In this document: in pieces, positions 41,765 through 54,483 of the stretch
Layout of the letters: each line of letters opens with the position of its first letter
Numbering within the stretch: position 1 is the stretch's first letter
NCBI GenBank assembly: GCA_035771175.1
Contig: CM069590.1
Location: forward strand, 61,605,997-61,669,996
Direction: 5' to 3'
Length of the DNA stretch: 64,000 bases
Origin: Paratinospora sagittata
Taxonomy: Eukaryota; Streptophyta; Magnoliopsida; Ranunculales; Menispermaceae
Made by a program: the position numbers and the translations under genes
The notes under the pieces: model-generated
What the model was told of the DNA's origin: nothing
The model's database searches: none
The model's input: the letters and a program-made list of their open reading frames with translations, nothing else

Positions 41765-44044
41765 TATAAGCCAACCTCTTCTTAATGAAGCCAGCTTCTC
41801 AATGTCGATCTCTATAAAATCATCTCTAAAACCCTATCTTTGAGGCTTAGTGATGTCCTTCATAACACCATCGAGGTGACTCAATTTGCTTTTGTTAGAG
41901 ATCGACAAATTCTTCACGCTATTTTGATAGCTAATGAAGCTATTGAAGATTACAAAGTTCGAAAACGACGGGGAGTGATTTTCAAGGCTGATTTTGAAAA
42001 AGCCTATGATTCGGTGGATTGGGCCTTCCTTGATTATGTTATGAGGATGAAGAACTTTTGGGTGCAGATGGCAAAGATGGATTGGGGGATGCTTGAATTC
42101 AGTAACGTTTTCTATTATTATCAATGGCAAGGTGACAAAGAAGTTCAATGCTCATAGAGGTCTGAGACAAGGCGATCCCTTGTCCCCGTTTCTTTTCACT
42201 CTAGTGGTTGATGTTTTAAGCAGAATGTTGTCCAAGGCTTGTTTGAATTCCTCTATCGAGGGTTTCCAAGTTGGTAAAGAAAGGGTGATGGTGTCCCACC
42301 TTTTGTTCACTGATGATACCTTATTCTTTCTTGAAGGTGATGTGAATAATGTTGATAAGGCAATGGAGGTGTTGCAGCGTTTTTGTCTGGTTTTTGGGTT
42401 GAATGTTAGCATGGCCAAAAGCCATGTGGTTGGTATCAACATTGATCAAGAGGTAATTCTGAGAATTGCTTCAAAAATTGGTCGTTTCATTACTTGTTGG
42501 CCTTTAAGCTACCTTGGCATGCCTCTTGGTGGAAACCCAATACGCAAATCCTTCTGGGATCCGGTTGTGTCAAACATTTCCCACAGGCTTGCTGGATGGA
42601 AGAAGGGGTTCTTATCGAAGGGAGGAAGATTAGCCTTAATTAACTCGGTGCTAAGTACAACTCTAATTTATTATCTCTCTCTCTTAAAAATAGCTACTTC
42701 TGTTGCCCAGATGGTTGAAGGGAAGATCAGAGGTTTTCTTTGGAAACGGGCAGATATGACTAGCGACCCTCGTCTTATTAATTGGCAGACAGTTCAAAAA
42801 CTGAAATCTAAAGGTGGTTTGGGAATTGGTAACATCGCTTTAAGGAACATGGCGCTATGTGCAAAGTGACTCTAAAGGTTTTACAAGGAGGATCAGTCTT
42901 TTGGGGCAAAGGTATTACTAGCAAGTTTTGAAAAATCGGGTTCAATAAGAGGATTGTCCCTTCTTTTCACTTTAATCACCGTAGCCTTTGGAAATTCATT
43001 ATTTCCCTTCTCCCTGTTGTGTTCCCTCACATGAATCATGTCCTAGGGGATGGTCACACATTCAAATTTTGGGAGGATCGTTGGCTTAATGGTATTCCTC
43101 TAGCGGATCTATTCCTTAATTTTCCTGTTACCCATTTTATCCTCAATGGTGACTAGGTAGGTTCAGTTCAATGGAATCTCTTTTCTCAAAGTTTGTTGAC
43201 TGTAGGGCAACATGTTGAACTTGTCGACTTGATTGCATTGGTGAATTTTGTTAATCTTTCTGGCGTCCCTTATCACTTTTCTTAGTCTCTTAATAAATCT
43301 AGTTCTTTCAATTGCCAATCTCTATTTCAGTTTTTAATTGACGAACCTTCCTATATTCCTTTCCCTATGGCCAATTTGTTCTGGGAAGCTTTCGTACCAT
43401 CTAAAATTAAAATGTTTGGGTGGATTATGGCCCACAATAAACTTAACATAGGTGATGTTCTCCAAAGGCATCTTCCTTTTCTTTACTTGCTCCCTCATTG
43501 TTGTGCATTATGTGACAATCATGCAGATGACGCAAGTCATCTTTTCTTTGGATGCCCTTTCTCTATAAGCTTATGGGAAGAATGGAGATCACACCTTCGT
43601 AGTGTTTTCTCGGCCCCAGCATCGATTGAGGATGCGTTGCCGGTCACTCACATTAGAGGATTAAACAGTAGACAAGTTAAGATTATGCGGGCGACAAATT
43701 TTGCAACCTTGTGGCTCATTTGGATGGAACTTAATCATCGCATCTTTGATAACGTTTATAGAAGAATTGAGGATGTGTGGACTGATGTCATGATGTTAGC
43801 TTCTTCGTGGGTGGTGGCTTTTAATCTTAATGGGGGGGTTTTCCATGAATGAGTGGTTTCAAAACTAGAAGGCTTGTCTTGTTTAACTGTTGTGTTTATT
43901 TCTCTTTCTTGAGTGTTGTGTTTAGTTTTGTTGGATTTGTTTACGTTGGTTTGAGTAGTGCTGGTACTCCTATTGATGTTGTCCCACTTTTCCTTGCTTT
44001 TAACATCAATATATATGCTTGTTCATTCTCAAAAAAAAAAAAAA
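41765..44044 (+). mobile_element. 5'-truncated LINE, unit 1 copy
   Basis: A non-LTR retrotransposon starting inside the reverse transcriptase and ending in a poly(A) tail at 44031-44045. Recognisable blocks: ADFEKAYDSVDW, INGKVTKKFNAHRGLRQGDPLSPFLF, then FTDDTLFF (active site, normally FADD), YLGMPLGGNP, and a C-terminal zf-RVT segment with WEAFVPSKI and LPHCCALC. A frameshift near 42100 and stops near 42868-43366 make it dead. Target duplication AATGAAGTGTGTTTTCC lies at 41748-41764 and 44045-44061. Confidence 0.92.
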
Positions 44045-44045
44045 A

Positions 44046-45026
44046 ATGAAGTGTGTTTTCCCATTTAGCAGATATGCCCTACTGGGATTCTCCATCACTT
44101 TGTTACTGGTTGTGAGCTTCTGCTACTGCAACGGCAAGTCTGTTGAGGTCAATGGCGTCATAGAATGCTCTGATTGCACTCCAAATAATGTTGAAACTAG
44201 CCATGTTTTATCTTGCTAGAGTAATCCAATATAAATTAAGGATTTATATATTATGGCTCAATACACATATATATAAGCTCACTTAAATTGATCATAATTG
44301 CATGCTTAATTTTTTGCGGGGCATCAAGTTGCCATTTCTTGCAAGGCTGAAGAAGGAAAGTTAGAAACAAGAGGAGTTGGTGAGATCGAAGAAGGGAAAT
44401 TCAAAGTAGATCTTCCGAATGATATCATGGACGAAAGCGGGCATTTAAAGGAGGAATGCTTTGCAGAACTCCAAACAGCTGAATCAAACACAGTTTGTCC
44501 CAAATCTGATGAAGGTCTAGAGGCCTCAAAGATCTTCTTCAAGTCCAGTGAAAATGGAAAGCACATATTAGGCCTCAAGGGAAAATTGGTGTTCTCACAA
44601 ACTTCATGCACATCAGCCTTCTCAAAACACTTTTTCGAGCACCCATTACTGAAAATAGCCTTTAAGAAACCTTTCATACCACCAATTCCTAAGTATAAAC
44701 CTCCGGTTATTTATAAGAAGCCTTATCATAATCTTCCACCATTGCCCAAGAAGCCTCTTACACCGTATGTTCCCAAATATAATCCTAAGCATCCTCCTCT
44801 TCGAGTTGAGCCTTTTCCACCCCGCTCTAGCTTTCCACCACTATTTGGTGGACTTCCACCAACTCCTAAGGTCCCTCTCGTAGATGACAACCATTTGCTT
44901 CCTCATCACAAGAAGCATTTCCCTCCTTTGCACAAGTTTAGGCCCATTCCTCACAAGATACCTCACCCTACACACATAAGCATCCCCACATACCTGGAAT
45001 TCCTCCAGAACACCATGCTTAGTTAG
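44046..45026 (+). pseudogene. PRP-B copy 1, Ole e 1-like proline-rich pseudogene
   Basis: Type-B paralogue: signal peptide GFSITLLLVVSFCYC, VEVNGVIECSDC, the same Ole e 1 core as type A, then a long Pro-rich tail (PPIPKYKPP, LPPLPKKPLTPYVPKY, HFPPLHKF). Probable exons 44046-44220 and 44320-45026. Three lesions: the LINE separates it from its promoter exactly at the start codon; codon TCG just before the donor is TAG (44217-44219; compare 60996-60998); and the intron acceptor, CAG in the other copies, is CGG here (44317-44319). Exon 2 itself is fully open (235 codons including stop). Unless the LINE tail supplies a promoter and intron splicing is rescued, no full protein can be made. Confidence 0.8.
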
Positions 45027-45550
45027 GGATTTTTGGCTAGCTCCCTGCAACATCTAGGCGTTTCCAGCGCCTGATCTAAAGGCCTTTGATGCAAGTAATT
45101 TAGAAATAAAGTCGTATTGGAATAGTGTATGTAACAAAGTGGATAGTTTTTTTTTTTGCCAAAGGATAACAAAGTGGATAGTTAACGTTGGCAAAATACG
45201 TAACTGAAAGTATCCTTTGAGCCTGTGCAATGAATATGAGTATTACATGTTTCTTAATCATTTACACTCATAATGCTGTTCTATATAATGGTGTGTGAAT
45301 TGTTAAAAGATATGGCACTCTTCTTTATACACAATAGAATACCAACAACTTTAGACTTTTATATTGAACTAGGAACAACATTCGTTTGACTTGAAAACAG
45401 ACCAGATAGAGGAGAAGAAAAAAAAAAAAAAAAAGCAGAGATATAAAATAAGATACAAGCATCGTGAAAAGTTATTGAAGACAGAAAATAACAGCAACAA
45501 GGCAGATAACATATAAAGAGAAGGATCTCTGATTCTTCCATCTAGGCCTG

Positions 45551-46588
45551 CTAATTCTCTTCACCTTCATCCTCATATTCACCTTCCTCGTCGTCCTCAA
45601 CAGTAGCATCCTGATACTGCTGATACTCTGCCACCAGATCGTTCATGTTGCTCTCAGCCTCTGTGAACTCCATCTCATCCATGCCTTCCCCAGTGTACCA
45701 ATGCAAAAATGCCTTTCTCCTGAACATGGCTGTAAACTGTTCACTCACTCTCCTGAACATCTCCTGAATTGAAGTAGAGTTCCCAACAAATGTTGATGCC
45801 ATCTTAAGCCCCATTGGTGGTATGTCACATACGCTAGACTTCACATTGTTTGGTATCCACTCCACGAAGTAGGAAGAGTTCTTGTTCTGCACATTTATCA
45901 TCTGCTCATCAACCTCCTTAGTACTCATCTTCCCCCTGAACATGGCCGAGGCAGTGAGGTAGCGGCCATGGCGAGGGTCTGCAGCGCACATCATGTTCTT
46001 GGCATCCCACATCTGCTGTGTCAGCTCTGGGACCGTAAGAGAGATGCACTGCTGGGATCCACGGGAGGTGAGCGGAGCAAAGCCAACCATAAAGAAATGG
46101 AGACGTGGGAAGGGAATAAGGTTCACAGCCAGCTTACGAAGATCAGAGTTCAGCTGCCCAAGAAACCTGAGGCAGTATGTCACCCCACTCATGGCTGCAG
46201 AAATCAAGTGATTCAGATCACCAACTGCAAAACGCATACATATTGCAAGCCAATTATTAGTTTTTTTCTTTCTTGTTTTGGAGTAGAATATTCTCTGTAT
46301 GTGATATGTAACACTTACAGCTTGGGGTGCTAAGCTTCAGGGTCCTGAAGCAAATGTCATAGAGCGCTTCGTTGTCAAGGACCATGCACTCATCAGCATT
46401 TTCCACCAACTGGTGAACCGAGAGGGTAGCGTTGTAGGGTTCCACAACTGTGTCTGAGACTTTCGGAGAAGAGAATACTGAGAAGGTAAGCATCATCCTG
46501 TCTGGGTACTCCTCTCTCATCTTTGATATCAGCTGGGTTCCCATGCCAGAGCCAGTTCCTCCTCCAAGTGAGTGGCACACCTGAAAAC
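45551..46588 (-). pseudogene. Beta-tubulin fragment (exons 2-3), unit 1
   Basis: Two of the three standard plant beta-tubulin exons: exon 2 at 46588-46319 (270 bases, the family length, with the GTP-binding [10 protein letters not shown]) and exon 3 at 46224-45551, ending in the acidic tail EYEDEGEEN. Both frames are open with correct splice phases. Exon 1, which should encode the MREI start (autoregulation signal) and about 130 residues, is absent: only non-coding sequence lies between 46589 and the unit edge at 47113. Compared with unit 2, conserved sites have changed ([15 protein letters not shown] reads [15 protein letters not shown]), as expected under relaxed selection. It converges with PRP-B, about 525 bases apart. 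Confidence 0.85.
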
Positions 46589-47719
46589 CTGGCAGTATCC
46601 AGAGAAAAGATAAAACGGCCATATCAGTCGATGGTTGTCCATTTTGTAACGATTAATAATTGTCGCACTAATATTTTGGACTCTTTAAACTCTAATTCGC
46701 TTGTAAGAGTTCAGACATCGTTAACTTAGTAGACTTTCAACTTGAGATCATAGGGAGCAGAATATTGTTCTTAAACTCTGCATTCCCTATTTATGCCAGG
46801 TGAATGCAAGGGATCAAAGACAAGCATTTCGCAGTTTATTTGGCAGTTACTTTATTCAATCACGAAGGAGGTCCATAAGTACTTTCAGACCAATTTGGTT
46901 TAATAATAGCAAAATGAAAGCTCTATATAGTATAACTAAACCGGGATTGCTATTTTAACTCCAAAAATGTGCAACTACAACTACACCTTCATGCTTATTG
47001 AATTATTTATTACACACACTGAAGTGTAATTGAGTTGCAATGGACATGAAAGCGTAGTTGCAATTGAGTTGCACTTTTTCTAGTAAGAATAGCATTTCCC
47101 ATAACATTATTAGGTGTGTGATTGGATGAATATTTGAGCAATTTAAGATTCTAGCACCAACCTGAACTTGTAGTTGTGAAATAAATGTCTCCAAATGTTG
47201 GTTGAGATCATTTAATTTGAGCCTTGCTAAGTAAGTGCCTACATGGCTAACCATAAAAAAAGAAAAAAGTTTCTGCTTTGGAGCAACCTTCAGGCTCCAG
47301 TAATTACTGGGATGGAGAACCTGAAGTAATTTCTGAACAAGAGAATGTCACCAATAGACACTAATGCAAATTCCTAAAGTAACTTTAGTCCCTATTTTGA
47401 ACTGTACATTTTTTAATATAAATTGGTGATAAAATAAAAGTAGAAAACATCTAATTCAATGAGTAAGATGAACCCAGAAAAGAATATCAAATCAGCTTGA
47501 CCTTCAGCTGGCTAATCATAAATGAAATAAAAGCAAAGACAGGCAGTTGAATGTTATTAATGTAGAAAACTCCCTTCAATCAGCAAAATCGGTGTTAATG
47601 TTACAATCTCTTTAAATACAGAAGCTTGGAGGACTTGGGACTTCAACCAAAACACAGAAGAAGCTCAGGGCAGCTTCTTAGCTCCTAATCTTATTTACTT
47701 CTTCATTTTCTTCCTCACA

Positions 47720-48508
47720 ATGGGGCATTCTTTGGCCCAACTGGGCTTCTCAATCACTTTGTTGTTACTTGTAAGCTTCTGCTACTGCCAGGACAAGTCT
47801 GTGGAGGTCAATGGTGCTGTGGAGTGCACTGATTGCAGTACTCAAAGTAGCAATGCTTTATCAGGTACATATATATATATATATCTAAGTAGCTCAATAA
47901 ATATATGTAAGATCATTTGATTAATTAAATCATGTCAATTATCATTAATAATGTTATTGTTATGCACTTCAGGGCATAGAGTTGTCATTTCTTGCATTAA
48001 AGCTGAAGATAAAAAGCTCGAAACACGAGGCGTCGGTGAGATCAAAGAAGGGAAATTCAAAGTTGTACTTCCTAATGAGATCGTAGATGATAACGGGCAT
48101 TTGAAGGAGGAATGCTCTGCAGAGTTCCTAACAGCTTCATGCCCCAGCTCTCATGAAGACATAGAGGCCTCAAAGATTGTCTTCAATTCTAATGAAAATG
48201 GAAAGAACATATTAGGCCTAAAGGGAAAATTGAAGTTCTCACCAACTGCATGCAAATCAGCTGCTGATCTTGATGAGCTAGTTTCAGAAGATTCAGAGGT
48301 TCCTGAAGATCTCACTGAGGATGAAAAATTCCTGGAATATTTCCATCATCATCCTTACAAGAAATATTTTCATAAGTACCACCATAAGCCCATTCCCAAA
48401 ATCCCTCATCATAAGTATTATAAACCTATTCCTAAGATACATCACCCTGATCCATTCCACAAGTATCATCCCCATGAACCTGAGATTCCTGCTGGAAACC
48501 ATGCTTAA
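47720..48508 (+). CDS. Ole e 1-like proline-rich secreted protein, type A copy 2
   Basis: Near-identical sister of the gene at 38126. Exons 47720-47864 and 47973-48508, phase 1 junction, 226 residues. Same signal peptide, VEVNGAVECTDC start and His/Lys/Tyr/Pro-rich tail. It keeps nine residues (KIHHPDPFH) that copy 1 lacks. The intron (TA)n tract is a few repeats longer than in copy 1. Promoter and leader are almost unchanged between copies, so both are probably expressed alike. A wall role is inferred from family membership. Confidence 0.85.
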
Positions 48509-48887
48509 TTAGTTTGGGAAATGTTTAGATCTCTGCAGGCTCAGCTGTACTTGCTTCCAGTTAGCAAGGTGCCATTAGTGGAACCCTTAATTATATTATA
48601 TGGAAGTAATTAATATTTGTAAAATAATGCCTTAGCAGAATGTTGCGCACATTATTGGGTGATGTTGGAAAAATATGTATCCTTTGTGCTTGTTTAAATG
48701 TAATGTGTTTCTTAATTATTCTGCTCCGTCCCTCGCCCTTTCTTCTTTTCTTTTCTTTTTTCTTTGCAAAACTTGCAATAATATAATACAGAGTAACACA
48801 TCATTTAATACTAGCCATAAACCACAAACATGACAATCAAGGAATGATTAATTTTACTTGTGGTATAATAATGAATAGTTGTACCAA

Positions 48888-49078
48888 ACCAACAGTGAGT
48901 TCAGTTAATTGAAAGACTGAATATAAGTAGAGTTGAGTTTCAGGTCTCGAGTTCGAGCATAAGTATTTCTCATTTATCCGCCTCTGTTGGGATGCAATGC
49001 CCGAGTCCGGAAGGATTAATTTCGTCCAAAAGGGAAAGAGGACATCTCTCGTCGAAAAACTAATAATAAAAAAAAAAA
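48888..49078 (+). mobile_element. SINE-like element, unit 2 copy
   Basis: Counterpart of 39304-39496, with the same 14-base target duplication (48874-48887 and 49079-49092) and an A-rich tail. Its presence at the same site in both units shows that insertion came before the unit duplication. Confidence 0.75.
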
Positions 49079-50660
49079 AATAGTTGTACCAATAGATTCT
49101 AGACCTATGCATTTATAAATTACTTTTAATTATAACAACAAAAATGTAATCTACATTTACACATTCATCATCTCACTATTATTATTTTTATAATATTATT
49201 GTCATTAACTTTATATTTAAAAAAAAAAACTTTATAATTATTTTATTTTGAAAGTTAGCTCGGATATTATAAGGGTAATATACAGCAAATTTTACCTACT
49301 TTATTAGCTTTAAACTATTTGCAAGTTTTCATATTACCCTTCTCTACCTTCATTCTTATTTTCAAATAAAGAAAATATTTCTACCCAATTTTTCTTAAAT
49401 GACATTTCTACTTTCTAATGTTTTTAATTAAAATTTCAATTAATGAAAACAAGTTTTTATTGATAAATATATAAAATCATGCATCGTTCATACCTATGCA
49501 CACAATTTTATATAATAATATAAATAATTGATAGCTGATAGTGAAACTATTTTATCAAAATTCTAATCTTGCCCTTTTATGCATTATTATTATAATATAA
49601 AACCACACCCGCCTCAACTTGAATCACCAATTACTCATCGCAATTTCTTTACCGGCCTAAATTATTTTTCTACCACTAACTTCTAAATCATTTATTTATA
49701 TCTCTATTAATAATAAGAGCAATGCTAATAAGATCCAAATGGTGCACTTACTTTGGGGATCCATCCAAGTGAGTAGATAATTAAATGTTTCAGTCTTAAG
49801 ATCGAGCTTGGGCATGTCCTCATTTATCTACTTCTGTTGAGAGAGTCAGTTCAAATGTCTCTGTCATATCCAAATTCGAAAAGATTAATCTTGATCAAAA
49901 AAATAAAGTCACCTCCCAGGTGCTACGAGAACAAAATAGATGCCTTCAAATCAAGCATAAATGTGGGATTGAGAAATATGTAATATATCATAAATGAGTA
50001 CCTGAGTGGGCAACTAAATCATTTTTCATGTTATAATATGTTGATAAATATAAAATAATATAAATACATATATATATATATATATGAACCAAGCTTGCTA
50101 ACTGGTAAGTATAGTGAGTTAAGGATGTTAATATCTAATAGAAAAAATCTTTAATAATTTGAAATATTAATTTGATGATGTGATAAAACAAAATATCAAT
50201 TGAAGACACTGCACGAGTACTAATACTCTACAAAAGAAAGAAAAACAGATGTCGATAGATGTATAGATGGATGATACAGATTGTATTGTCTTCAAAGAAG
50301 AGCAACACTATTGTTCTTGGTGGTTTTTCTTACTCCAAAACATATATAATTATATACTACCTGTACCTGATTCTTTATTCTTTGATTATTTCATATCAGA
50401 CATTAATGCTGTCTGTATATATATTCATAATAATTAATGTGAACTGAGGGCAGATTGATCTGATATTCAGCTTAATATATACTTAATTCGAGAATCAGCT
50501 GGCTGGCCCATCATTAATAAATTAAAATAGGGAAGCAAAAAAAGTTAGCCGGTTGGGCGTACATATTTAAAATGATCTACAAACAACAAAATCGATGAAT
50601 ATACCATCGGGGCAGAGTCTACCCTCCTCTGCATCTGAGGCTTCTATTATTAATTCAAAG

Positions 50661-51193
50661 TAGGGTGGCAATTTGTGTTATCGTGTTATAATCGATCGTG
50701 TTGTAATCGTGTATAATGAAATATATTGTAAACTCAAACACGACACGTTTAAATAACATTCATTATATGTAAACTCAAACCCCAAAAAATTAATAAACGA
50801 GTTAAACAGGTTAGCATGTTTATAACCCTTAAAACTTAAACAAATTCATTCTAACTTATTTATCATATATAAATTTTAAATTAACATATAAATCATAATT
50901 ATACAATCATATAGTAAAGACTAAATAAAATATTATAAAGTTAGACTCTCAACACATAATATAAAATATTAAAAAGTCTTCACACATAACATAAGTCTCA
51001 ACACAAAATATAATCGTGTTAACTGGGTCAATTTTGGGTTTAGCAGGTCAACCTGTTTTGACCTAAAATTTAATCGTGTTTAATCAAGTTTAACCTATTT
51101 TGACCCGCACATGTTTATGCAAAACCCAAACTTATTTATTTCGTGTTGGTTTCGAGTCGTGTTATCGTGTCTTAGCCTATATTGTCACCCCTA
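50661..51193. mobile_element. hAT-type MITE, unit 2 copy
   Basis: 533 bases, target duplication ATTCAAAG at 50653-50660 and 51194-51201, ends TAGGGTGGCAATTT and TAGGGGTGACAATA (reverse complement). Same site as in unit 1. Confidence 0.8.
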
Positions 51194-51358
51194 ATTCAAA
51201 GCCACACCACATATGCATCAAACAGCCACATCCAACATCTTCATTTATATATATATATAGTGAAACTTAGAAGCGACTGAACTTGAACTAAGAAGCACAA
51301 GCCGACTTCTGAATTACGTACATTATAATTTTCTTCTTCTCAATGAAGTGTGCTTTCC

Positions 51359-53664
51359 TATAAGCCGGCTTCTTCTTAATGAAGCCGACCTCTCAATGTC
51401 GATCTCTATAAAATCATCCCTAAGACCCTATCTTTGAGGCTTCGTGATGTCCTTCATAACACCATCGAGGAGACTCAATTTGCTTTCGTTAGAGATCGAC
51501 AAATTCTTGACGCTATTTTGATAGCTAATGAAGCTGTTGAATATTACAGAATTCGAAAACAACAGGAAGTGATTTTCAAGGCTGATTTTGAAAAAGCCTA
51601 TGATTCGGTGGATTGGGTCTTCCTTGATTATGTTATGAGGATGAAAAACTTTGGGTGCAGACGGCAAAGATGGACTGGGGGATGCTTGAATTTAGTAACG
51701 TTTTCTATTATTATCAATGGCAAGGCGACAAGGAAGTTCAATGCTCATAGAGGTCTGAGACAAGGCGATCCCTTGTCCCCATTTCTTTTCATTCTAGTGG
51801 CTGATGTTTCAAGCAGAATGTTGTCCAAGGCTTGTTAGAATTCCTCTATCGAGGGTTTCCAAGTTGGTAAAGAAAGGGTGATGGTGTCCCACCTTTTGTT
51901 CGCTGATGATACCTTATTCTTTCGTGAAGGTGATGTGAATAATGTTGATAAGGCAATGGAGGTGCTGCGGCATTTTTGTCTGGTTTCTGGGTTGAATGTT
52001 AACATGGCCAAAAGCCATGTGGTTGGTATCAACATTGATCAAGAGGTTATTCTGAGAATTGATTCAAAAATTGGTCTTTCCATTACTTGTTGGCCTTTAA
52101 GCTACCTTGGCATGCCTCTTGGTGGAAACCCAATACGCAAATCCGTCTGGGATCCAGTTGTGTCAAATATTTGCCACGGGCTTGCTGGATGGAAGAGGGG
52201 TTCTTATAGAAGGGAGGAAGATTGGCCTTAATTAACTCGGTGCTAAGTACAACTCCAATTTATTATCTCTCTCTTCAAAATACCTACTTCTGTTGCCCAG
52301 ATGGTTGAGGGGATGATCAGAGGTTTTCTTTGGAAACGGGCAGATATGACTAGCGACCCTCCTCTTATTAATTATTAGACAGTTCAAAAACCGAAGTCTA
52401 AAGGTGGTTTGGGAATTGGTAACATCGCTTTAAGGAACGTGGCGCTATGTGCAAAGTGAATCTAGAGGTTTTACAAGGAGGACTGGTCTTTTTGGGCAAA
52501 GGTAATCACTAGTAAGTTTGGGAAAATCGGGTTAAATAGGAGTATTTCCCTTCATTTCGCTCTAATCACCGTAGCCCTTGGAAATTCATTTTTTCCCTTC
52601 TCCCTGTTGTGTTCCCTCACATGAATCATGTCCTAGGGGATGGTCACACATTCAAAATTTGGAAGGATCGTTGGCTTAACGGTATTCCTTTAGCGGATCT
52701 ATTCCCTAGGCTTTATCGTGCCTCTCCGTTCCCTAATTTTCCTGTTACCCATTTTATCCTCGATGGTGACCAAGTAGGTTCGGTTCAGTGGAATCTCTTT
52801 TCTCAAAGTTTGTTGACTGTAGGGCAACATGCTGAACTTGTTGACTTGATTGCATTGGTAAATTATGTTAATCTTTCTGGTGACCCTGATCACTTTTCTT
52901 AGTCTCTTAATAGATCTGGTTCTTTCAATTGCCAATGTCTATTTTTGTTTTTAATTGGCGAACCTTCCTATATTCCTTTCCCTCTGACTAATTTGTTCTG
53001 GGAAGCTTTCGTACCATCTAAAATTAAAATGTTTAGGTGGATTATGGCCCACAATAAACTTAACATGGGTGATGTTCTCCAAAGGCATCTTCCTTTTCTT
53101 TACTTGCTTCCTCATTGTTGTGCATTATGTGTCAATCATGCAGATGACGCAAGTCATCTTTTTTTTGGATGCTCTTTCTCTAGAAGCTTATGGGAAGAAT
53201 GGAGATCACACCTTGGTAGTGTTTTCTCGGCCACGACGTCGATTGAGGATGCGTTGGCGGTCACTCACATTAGAGGATTAAACAGTAGACAAGTTAAGAT
53301 TATGCGGGCGGCAAATTTTGCAACCTTGTGGCTCATTTGGATGGAACGTAATCATCACATCTTTGATAACGTTTATAGAAGAATTGAGGATGTGTGGACT
53401 GATGTCATGATGTTAGCTTCTTCGTGGGTGGTGGCTTTTAATCTTAATAGGGGTTTTTCCATGAACGAGTGGTTTCGAAATTGGAAGGCTTGTCTTGTTT
53501 AACTGTTGTGTTTATTTCTCTTTCTTGAGTGTTGTGTTAAGTTTTGTTAGATTTGTTTATGTTGGTTTGAGTGCTGCAGGTACTCTTATTGATGTTGTCC
53601 CACTTTTGGTTGCTTTTAATATCAATATATATATATATGCTTGTTTATTCTAAAAAAAAAAAAA
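51359..53664 (+). mobile_element. 5'-truncated LINE, unit 2 copy
   Basis: Same start point, body and tail position as the unit 1 LINE. Blocks: FAFVRDRQILDAIL, ADFEKAYDSVDW, HRGLRQGDPLSPFLF, FADDTLFF (intact active site), YLGMPLGGNP and WEAFVPSKIKMF. An in-frame stop at 51836-51838, further stops and a frameshift near 52200 make it non-functional. Target duplication AATGAAGTGTGCTTTCC at 51342-51358 and 53665-53681; both copies have C where both unit 1 copies have T. Confidence 0.92.
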
Positions 53665-53665
53665 A

Positions 53666-53974
53666 ATGAAGTGTGCTTTCCCATTAAGCAGAGATGCCCT
53701 ACTGGGCTTCTCCATCACTTTGTTACTGGTTGTGAGCTTCTGCTACTGCTACGACAAGTCTGTTGAGGTCAATGGCGTCATAGAATGCTCTGATTGCACC
53801 CCAAATAATGTTGAAACTATGTTTTATCTTGCTCGAGTAATCCAATATAAATTAAGAATTTATATATTATGGCTCAATACATATATATAAGCTCACTTAA
53901 ATTGATCATAATTTTATGCTTAATTTTTTTGCAGGGCATCAAGTTGCCATTTCTTGCAAGGCTGAAGAAGGTGT
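53666..53974 (+). pseudogene. PRP-B copy 2, 5' part, cut by copia element
   Basis: Begins at ATG 53666 with the type-B signal peptide and VEVNGVIECSDC. A 4-base deletion (AGCC) near 53819 shifts the frame before the exon 1 donor. The intron acceptor (TTGCAG) is intact and exon 2 starts at 53936, but after about 40 bases (ending GCTGAAGAAGG) the sequence runs into the copia LTR at 53975. Like copy 1 it also lost its promoter to the LINE. Confidence 0.85.
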
Positions 53975-54378
53975 TGTGCGGAATCGTGGTAAAGCATAAA
54001 ATAAAAAAAAATACAACAATATTTAACGTGGTTCGGCAAATTGCCTACATCCACGAGAGGCAGCACTCTTGTATTACTTCACCCTTAGGTGGATCTTACT
54101 GATAGGATCTCTTGAATTAGATCTCTCAAAATAGATCTCAGGAATAAATCTCACAGAAATAGATCTCACTGAACATGAATTTGAAGAATGAAGTAAGACT
54201 CTATTTATTGGGGTATGCAGGGGAATTTTCGTAATTATAAATATATATAATAATATATTTAACTATTATGGGGCAAACAATTCGGCGCGGCGCCGAATTT
54301 GGTGACCAACAAGGTGGCCGCCCTCGTGGGCGGCCACCAACCCCATTTCTCTTTTTTTTATCAGAGGTGGACCCCACA
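53975..54378 (-). mobile_element. 3' LTR of a Ty1/copia element
   Basis: 404 bases; on the minus strand it starts TGTGGGG and ends CCGCACA. A purine-rich tract (GGTGGAGGTGGAGATT, minus strand) at 54379-54394 abuts it. It contains a perfect hairpin, GGTGGCCGCCC-TCGT-GGGCGGCCACC, at 54313-54338. By eye it differs from the other LTR (60540-60896) at roughly two dozen positions over 357 shared bases. Confidence 0.88.
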
Positions 54379-54483
54379 AATCTCCACCTCCACCTCTGGT
54401 GGAACATGACTCCTCCACACCTGCAATCTCTCTACAGATAGCAAGCTTCCTTCAAAAAACTGTTGATGCCTCCATTAGTGCCC

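Larger units (their letters stand above)
37519..47113. repeat. Tandem array, repeat unit 1 (9.6 kb)
   Basis: The left edge is where similarity to 47114 and 63896 begins (GTGTGTGATTGGATGAATAT in all three), preceded by unrelated sequence. The right edge is the same motif starting the next unit. The unit holds PRP-A copy 1, SINE, hAT MITE, LINE, PRP-B copy 1 and beta-tubulin fragment 1. Similarity to unit 2 is very high throughout, with small indels. Confidence 0.9.
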
